A stretch of DNA of 64,000 bases, from NCBI GenBank assembly GCA_964539415.1, contig CAZIID010000001.1:1-64000 (forward strand), in the 5' to 3' direction. Below, piece by piece: positions 60,034 to 64,000 of the stretch; within the stretch, counting starts at the first letter, position 1; each line of letters begins with the position of its first letter. The DNA is from CAYQFQ01 sp964539415 (GTDB lineage Bacteria > Patescibacteriota > Minisyncoccia > Phycocordibacterales > GWA1-40-21). The notes beneath the pieces are model-generated. The model had not been told where the DNA came from. It worked only from the letters and a program-made list of their open reading frames with translations, and did not search any database. A program made the translations under genes and the position numbers.

Positions 60034-60087
60034 AAAAAACCGAGGTTAAACCTTTCTACAGACTTAAGGTTTAACCTCGGTTTTTTT
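60034..60087. terminator. Terminator between polA and tig
   Basis: A 21-bp stem AAAAAACCGAGGTTAAACCTT paired with its complement, 11-nt loop. Confidence 0.88.
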
Positions 60088-60094
60088 GTTCAGA

Positions 60095-61159
60095 CTAATT
60101 TTTCTGTGCTTCTAGAAAATCAAACACCATTTTGTTTATTAGATTTGATTCAACGTAAATTCTCACTCTGTCTATGGAAGCATCTTTGTATTGTTCCATA
60201 AGATGTTTAACTTCTGTTTCTACTTCTTCTTTTTTGGCTTCAATTTTTTCTGTGATTGCGATGTTGTGAACAATAACTTGTAGCTTAGCTCTTTTTTCAG
60301 CATCATCAGCCCATTCTTTTCTCAATTCTTCCCAAGTCTTTTTGATATGTTTTAGATAGTCTTCTGGTTTCATGCCCATTCTTGTGATGTCATCTTCGAA
60401 CTGAGCTTGCATTTTGTTGAGTTCACTCAACACAAGAGCTTTTGGCATTTCTATTTTTGATTCTTTGATTATCTCTTCAATAATAGTAAGTTTTTTCTTA
60501 TCTTGAGCCTTTTGCTCTTTTTCTTTCATTATTCCTTCTTTTATTTTATCTCTAAAATCTGCAATTGTTTTAAAATCACCAAGTTTTTTAACAAACTCTT
60601 CATTTACTTCTGGCAGATCAAGCTTTTCTTCTTCAGAATGTTTTTCACCTTCTTTATGGGTATGGTTTTGTCTTGCCCACATAGCTCTTATTTCTTCTAC
60701 AGTTTCATCTATTTGTTTTTCTTCTACTGTAATCTTTTCTGGAGTCTTTCCATTTTCTTTTACTGCAATTTTTTTGTAATCGCCAAGTTTTACTTCTGGC
60801 ATTGTTGCAACACGAACCTTGAACTCAAGAGGGGAGCCAATAGCAATCTTTGATATGGAAACATCCGGTCTGCCGACAAAATTCGGAGCTTTCTCAGCTA
60901 TTATTTCCATCGCACAGTCATTTATAGCAAGCTCTAGTGCCTCTTCAAGAAGCCCTAGCTCACCAATTTTTTCTAAAAGCATTTTTTCTGGAACAAAGCC
61001 TTTTCTAAAGCCTGGCATTTCTGCTACTTCTTTCATTCTCTTGAGGGCCTTGTCTTTATAAGGTTTAATATCAGCTTCTTGTATTTCTACAGTTATTTCA
61101 ACTTCACAATCTGGGAGTTTCTTGCTGTCCTTTATCTCGTATATTTTTTTGTTTGTCAT
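60095..61159 (-). CDS. tig: Trigger factor without PPIase domain
   Basis: 354 aa against about 430. The N-terminal ribosome-binding domain carries the signature GFRKGFVP (usually GFRxGKxP). After the first arm (DETVEEIRAMWARQNH) the sequence passes directly to LPEVNEEFVKKLGDFKTIADFRDKI, so the roughly 85-residue FKBP-type prolyl isomerase insert is absent. The C-terminal chaperone cradle is complete. It is a ribosome-associated chaperone for nascent chains. TATAGA lies 8 nt before the ATG. Confidence 0.93.
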   Translation of the reverse strand: MTNKKIYEIKDSKKLPDCEVEITVEIQEADIKPYKDKALKRMKEVAEMPGFRKGFVPEKMLLEKIGELGLLEEALELAINDCAMEIIAEKAPNFVGRPDVSISKIAIGSPLEFKVRVATMPEVKLGDYKKIAVKENGKTPEKITVEEKQIDETVEEIRAMWARQNHTHKEGEKHSEEEKLDLPEVNEEFVKKLGDFKTIADFRDKIKEGIMKEKEQKAQDKKKLTIIEEIIKESKIEMPKALVLSELNKMQAQFEDDITRMGMKPEDYLKHIKKTWEELRKEWADDAEKRAKLQVIVHNIAITEKIEAKKEEVETEVKHLMEQYKDASIDRVRIYVESNLINKMVFDFLEAQKN

Positions 61160-61212
61160 CCCAAGAGTCTATACGAAAATGAGCAAAAATGCAAAAATAA
61201 TTTGAGTATATA

Positions 61213-61239
61213 AAAAACACCGCGATTGGCGGTGTTTTT
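61213..61239 (-). terminator. Hairpin between the small membrane gene and tig
   Basis: AAAAACACCGC/GCGGTGTTTTT; terminates the 61262-62129 pair on the minus strand. Confidence 0.8.
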
Positions 61240-61261
61240 AAATTGAATATTTGAGTGCCCT

Positions 61262-61507
61262 TCAGAGCGAGTTTATTTCCGCATCCAACTTATTTATATC
61301 CATTGATTTTGAATCCAATTCAATGGTTTTTATATCGTCAGCTTCATTGTTTATTTCTTGTAGGACAGTTGCTTGTTTCTCCACATTTATTTTTGATGTG
61401 AACATATAGAAAGCGCCAAAAAGTAGAACCACCATAACAATCAACGTACCCCAAAGTGCACCAGCTCCTCCTTTTGTTTGATTGTTTGTTGTTTCTTCTT
61501 TATTCAT
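61262..61507 (-). CDS. Small single-pass membrane protein, 81 aa
   Basis: A short Asn/Thr-rich cytoplasmic start, one transmembrane helix (LWGTLIVMVVLLFGAFYMFTS) and a roughly 45-residue acidic, helical extracytoplasmic tail. Its start overlaps the end of the upstream gene by 8 nt, so the two are co-translated. No family recognised. Pairing with an exported helical protein suggests a small envelope complex (inference). Confidence 0.75.
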   Translation of the reverse strand: MNKEETTNNQTKGGAGALWGTLIVMVVLLFGAFYMFTSKINVEKQATVLQEINNEADDIKTIELDSKSMDINKLDAEINSL

Positions 61508-62129
61508 CCTGATTTATATTATCTGTTGTTGAACTTGTGCTTATTTCTTCATCTATTTTGGTATCTTCTGGACCTTTTATGGATGATATTACTTCCGTTA
61601 TGGAAGCTTGTGCAACCTTAATAGCTTCTTTTGTATTTTTTGTTTGTTCTTTAACTGCTTCTATACTTTCTTTTTTTGAATTTTTATTAAAATTGTCTGG
61701 AATAGTATCGGTCAATTTTACTAGTTCATTTTTTGCTAAAATAATATCTGAGTTTGCTTTTTCTAAAAGAACTTTTGCTTCTGCTATATCATCACCAGCT
61801 ATTTCAGTTTTTTCTATTCTTGAACTTACTCTTCTTGATAGGTTTTCTAGGTTTCTAATAGCAACTTCAAAATTTTTGAGTGTCTTTGTTTTTAAGCTTT
61901 CTTCTTCAACTTTCTGGAACTTTTGAATAATAGATTTTAACAAGCTAACTTTTTCTTCTTTTTTGTTTTCTACGGCCTGTTTCTTAACTTCTACTTGTTC
62001 AATTTTTGCTTTTATTTCTTCTTTTTTTGCAGAAATAACGTCCTTTTTGTTGTTTAAGGTTTCTGCGTTAGCGAATGTATTGAAACATAGTGTGAGTGCT
62101 AGTATTGATGTAAATATTGTTGTTTTCAT
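61500..62129 (-). CDS. Exported helical protein, about 209 aa
   Basis: Starts at the ATG 62127-62129, giving a signal peptide (TTIFTSILALTLCFNTFANA). The longer open frame to 62261 would run through the nusA terminator and into nusA. The mature part is nearly all alpha-helical and Lys/Glu-rich (KKEEIKAKIEQVEVKKQAVENKKEEK, LEKANSDIILAKNELVKLT) with a disordered acidic end. It resembles small exported DUF5667-like coiled-coil proteins, but I am not certain. TATAGT lies 9 nt before the ATG. Confidence 0.75.
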   Translation of the reverse strand: MKTTIFTSILALTLCFNTFANAETLNNKKDVISAKKEEIKAKIEQVEVKKQAVENKKEEKVSLLKSIIQKFQKVEEESLKTKTLKNFEVAIRNLENLSRRVSSRIEKTEIAGDDIAEAKVLLEKANSDIILAKNELVKLTDTIPDNFNKNSKKESIEAVKEQTKNTKEAIKVAQASITEVISSIKGPEDTKIDEEISTSSTTDNINQDE

Positions 62130-62155
62130 AACAAAATAACTATAACACAGACTAA

Positions 62156-62199
62156 AGACAAATACAAAAACCGCCAGTTGGCGGTTTTTGTATTTGTCT
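62156..62199. terminator. Terminator of nusA
   Basis: A 20-bp perfect stem (62156-62175 with 62180-62199), AGTT loop, ending before the signal-peptide gene's promoter. Confidence 0.88.
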
Positions 62200-62208
62200 T
62201 TTTTGGAA

Positions 62209-63399
62209 TTATTTTCCTGTCTCTTCTTCCTCAACAACTTCTTCAACGTATTCTCCTTCAATTGCGACGATATCTATTTTCCAACCAGTTAGTTTTGCTG
62301 CGAGGCGAACGTTTTGTCCTCCTTTTCCGATAGCAAGCGATTGCTGATCTTCTGCAACTTCAACAACTGCTTTCTTTTCTGTATTATTAACTGAAACAGA
62401 AAGTATTCTTGCAGGGGACAGGGAATCCTCAATAAACTTTGCAGGATCTTCTGACCAGGGAATAATATCTATCTTTTCTCCAGCAAGTTCACTCATAACA
62501 GTAGAAACTCTAACTCCACGTTGTCCTACCATAGAACCAACTGGGTCAATATGTTCATCTTTTGAAGACACTGCAATCTTTGATCTTGATCCAGCCTCTC
62601 TTGCAATAGCTTTTATTTCAACTACTCCACCAGCGATCTCAGGAGCTTCTGTTTTGAATAACTCTTCTAAGAATTTTGGATGTGAACGAGAAAGTCTCAA
62701 AAATACGCCTTTAGGTGTCTCTTCAACTCTGTAAAGGTAACCTTTGATTCTTTCACCTGGCTTATATTTTTCACCTGGGAGCTGTTCTTCAAAAGGAAGT
62801 ATCGCTGTAGCTCTACCCATATCAACAAAAAGATTTCCTCTTTCTAATCTTTGAACAGTACCAGAAACAATTTCTCCTTCTTTTTCTCCATATTCTTTGA
62901 ATACAGAAACTTTTTCTGCTTCTCTGATTTTTTGGATAATAACTTGTTTTGCTGTTTGGGCTGCGATTCTTCCATAGTCGCTCTTTTCTTCAAGAGGGAA
63001 GACAAGCTCTTCACCAAGCTCTACACCTTTTTTGATTTTCTTAGCGTCTTCTAAAAAGATGTGATGTTCAGGATTGTAATATACTGGCTTGTTTGGATCA
63101 TCTTCAACTCTTTCTTCTACATTAAACTTTTCTCTCTTTTGTTCTCTTTCTGGTTTCTCTTCAACTGCTTCACGAATAATAACGTTGTCTTTATCAACAA
63201 CGATTTTTACTTGGAAGAATTCTGCTTTACCAGAATTTAGATCAAGTTTTGCTTTTATTATTTGTCCTCTCTTTCCGTATTCTTTTTTATAGGCAGTAGC
63301 CAAAGCCATTTCAATAGCTTCAAACATTTTTTCTTTTGGAATACCTCTCTCTTGTTCCATTTGCTCTATAACCGAATTTATTACTTTTAGGTCTAACAT
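62209..63399 (-). CDS. nusA: Transcription termination/antitermination factor NusA
   Basis: 396 aa from the ATG at 63397-63399 (MLDLKVINSVIEQMEQERG), the normal NusA start; the frame is open 30 codons further but through non-coding hairpins. Domains: N-terminal RNA polymerase-binding (MFEAIEMALATAYKKEYG), S1 (VSGTVQRLERGNLFVDMGRATAILP), KH1 (VGQRGVRVSTVMSELAGEKIDII) and KH2 (AIGKGGQNVRLAAKLTGWKIDI). A short acidic end (EEVVEEEE) replaces the C-terminal repeats of E. coli NusA. An insertion of about 50 residues rich in Glu/Arg follows residue 75. Confidence 0.94.
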   Translation of the reverse strand: MLDLKVINSVIEQMEQERGIPKEKMFEAIEMALATAYKKEYGKRGQIIKAKLDLNSGKAEFFQVKIVVDKDNVIIREAVEEKPEREQKREKFNVEERVEDDPNKPVYYNPEHHIFLEDAKKIKKGVELGEELVFPLEEKSDYGRIAAQTAKQVIIQKIREAEKVSVFKEYGEKEGEIVSGTVQRLERGNLFVDMGRATAILPFEEQLPGEKYKPGERIKGYLYRVEETPKGVFLRLSRSHPKFLEELFKTEAPEIAGGVVEIKAIAREAGSRSKIAVSSKDEHIDPVGSMVGQRGVRVSTVMSELAGEKIDIIPWSEDPAKFIEDSLSPARILSVSVNNTEKKAVVEVAEDQQSLAIGKGGQNVRLAAKLTGWKIDIVAIEGEYVEEVVEEEETGK

Positions 63400-63818
63400 A
63401 TTGTTTTTTATAATTTTTTTAAAAAAATAAGCTCGCTTTCGGCGAACTAACAGTATTACTATTATATACCTAATGACTTTTAAAGTCAATATCCACAGTA
63501 AAAGTGTATATATTTAGCCGTTTTAAGTAGTTTTACATAGGCTAAGCCTATGTAGACAGGAAAAGTGGTCAACGTGCCACGTTGGCCACTTTATTATAAA
63601 ATATTACAACACACATAATCGAATACCAAGGTCCGACCTTGGTAGGTACTCTCGTCATTGCGAGTGAGGTGTGGCAAACCAGTTCTTCCTTATACTCATA
63701 CCCCAGTAGTAGAAGAATCAGAATTCTTCACTACAGGGCAGGCTAATATTTATACTATTTTCAACTTATCCACCCTCTCAATTTGCAATCCAAACATTAT
63801 CTTATATAATATACTCAT
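63400..63818. other. Gene-free segment with hairpins and a family 2 repeat
   Basis: Contains ACATAGGCT/AGCCTATGT (63535-63553), a long AAGTGG...CCACTT hairpin (63562-63592), TACCAAGGTC/GACCTTGGTA (63624-63644) and a family 2 repeat GTCATTGCGAGTGAGGTGTGGCAAACCAG (63655-63685 approx.). Lies between divergent nusA and the last surface-protein gene. Confidence 0.6.
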
Positions 63819-64000
63819 ATGAATACTAAACTCAAAACTCTTTCTTATATCATCGGCGCATCACTTGTAATCGGAGGCGTAGTTCTTGCGGGTTCACTTA
63901 CACCAACAGTCGTAGATACAAACACCACCTCAATGGTTACTCTACAAGACCTATGGAACAAAACCCAAGACTTCACTTACTCCACATCTTCTTCTCCTCG
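63819..64000 (+). CDS. Surface-protein paralogue 3, N-terminal part cut by window end
   Basis: 60 codons visible: a signal/anchor (LSYIIGASLVIGGVVLAGSL) followed by a Thr-rich segment with TLQDLWNKTQDFTYSTSSSP, which resembles the DIY(N/Q)xL-type repeat units of the proteins at 46766 and 54440. TATAAT (63805-63810) lies 8 nt before the ATG, as for the other two. The rest is outside the window. Confidence 0.75.
   Translation, partial: MNTKLKTLSYIIGASLVIGGVVLAGSLTPTVVDTNTTSMVTLQDLWNKTQDFTYSTSSSP

Overview
The window looks like a chromosome segment of an ultra-small Patescibacteria/CPR bacterium, most likely Parcubacteria-type. The evidence is AT-rich DNA, very short spacers, many trimmed housekeeping proteins (a trigger factor without a PPIase domain, a PolA with no recognisable proofreading domain, a short YebC), a VirB2/PrgI/VirB6/VirB4 envelope cluster, and large repeat-rich surface proteins. 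UGA is used as a stop (for example dnaN), so the code is standard. Only two tRNA genes are present and there is no rRNA.

Layout. 0-7.8 kb: pnp (5' end only), folD, rpsO, a Xer recombinase, two Tic20-like membrane proteins, xth and pyrG. 7.8-13.1 kb: an unusual gene-poor stretch with a hammerhead ribozyme, a two-copy structured RNA family, two further promoter-to-terminator RNAs, a 23-codon gene, a TrmB regulator, yraN, tRNA-Arg beside exact 84-bp repeats, and tRNA-Gly. 13.2-25.3 kb: cca, a DksA-like gene, comM, a C39-like peptidase, a LysM/M23 protein, a UvrD-type helicase, a REP-associated transposase (RAYT) with its palindromes, rsmA and a membrane-fused spermidine-synthase-like protein. 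25.4-37.1 kb: a co-directional type IV secretion-like cluster with no relaxase or coupling protein. 37.2-41.9 kb: the classical origin neighbourhood jag-yidC-rnpA-rpmH | dnaA-dnaN. 42-64 kb: a class A PBP, ruvC, yebC, ruvB, pilB, tsaE, polA, tig and nusA, plus three related surface-protein genes (the last cut by the window end).

Expression logic. Many housekeeping and surface genes have a TATAAT-like box 6-9 nt before the start codon, so their mRNAs should be leaderless. A minority of short orphan genes instead have a full -35/-10 promoter, a 5'UTR, a strong Shine-Dalgarno and, mostly, their own terminator. Several dispersed palindromic repeat families occur, and copies have entered comM, polA and the RAYT gene in frame.

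Most notable: (i) a complete type III hammerhead ribozyme on the minus strand at 8045-8123, placed so that cleavage would release the downstream structured RNA; (ii) a second, ribozyme-free copy of that RNA 2.2 kb away; (iii) a RAYT gene split at a canonical A_AAA_AAG slippery heptamer, carrying a copy of its own palindrome in frame. All statements come from reading the sequence; no alignment, folding or database search was run.
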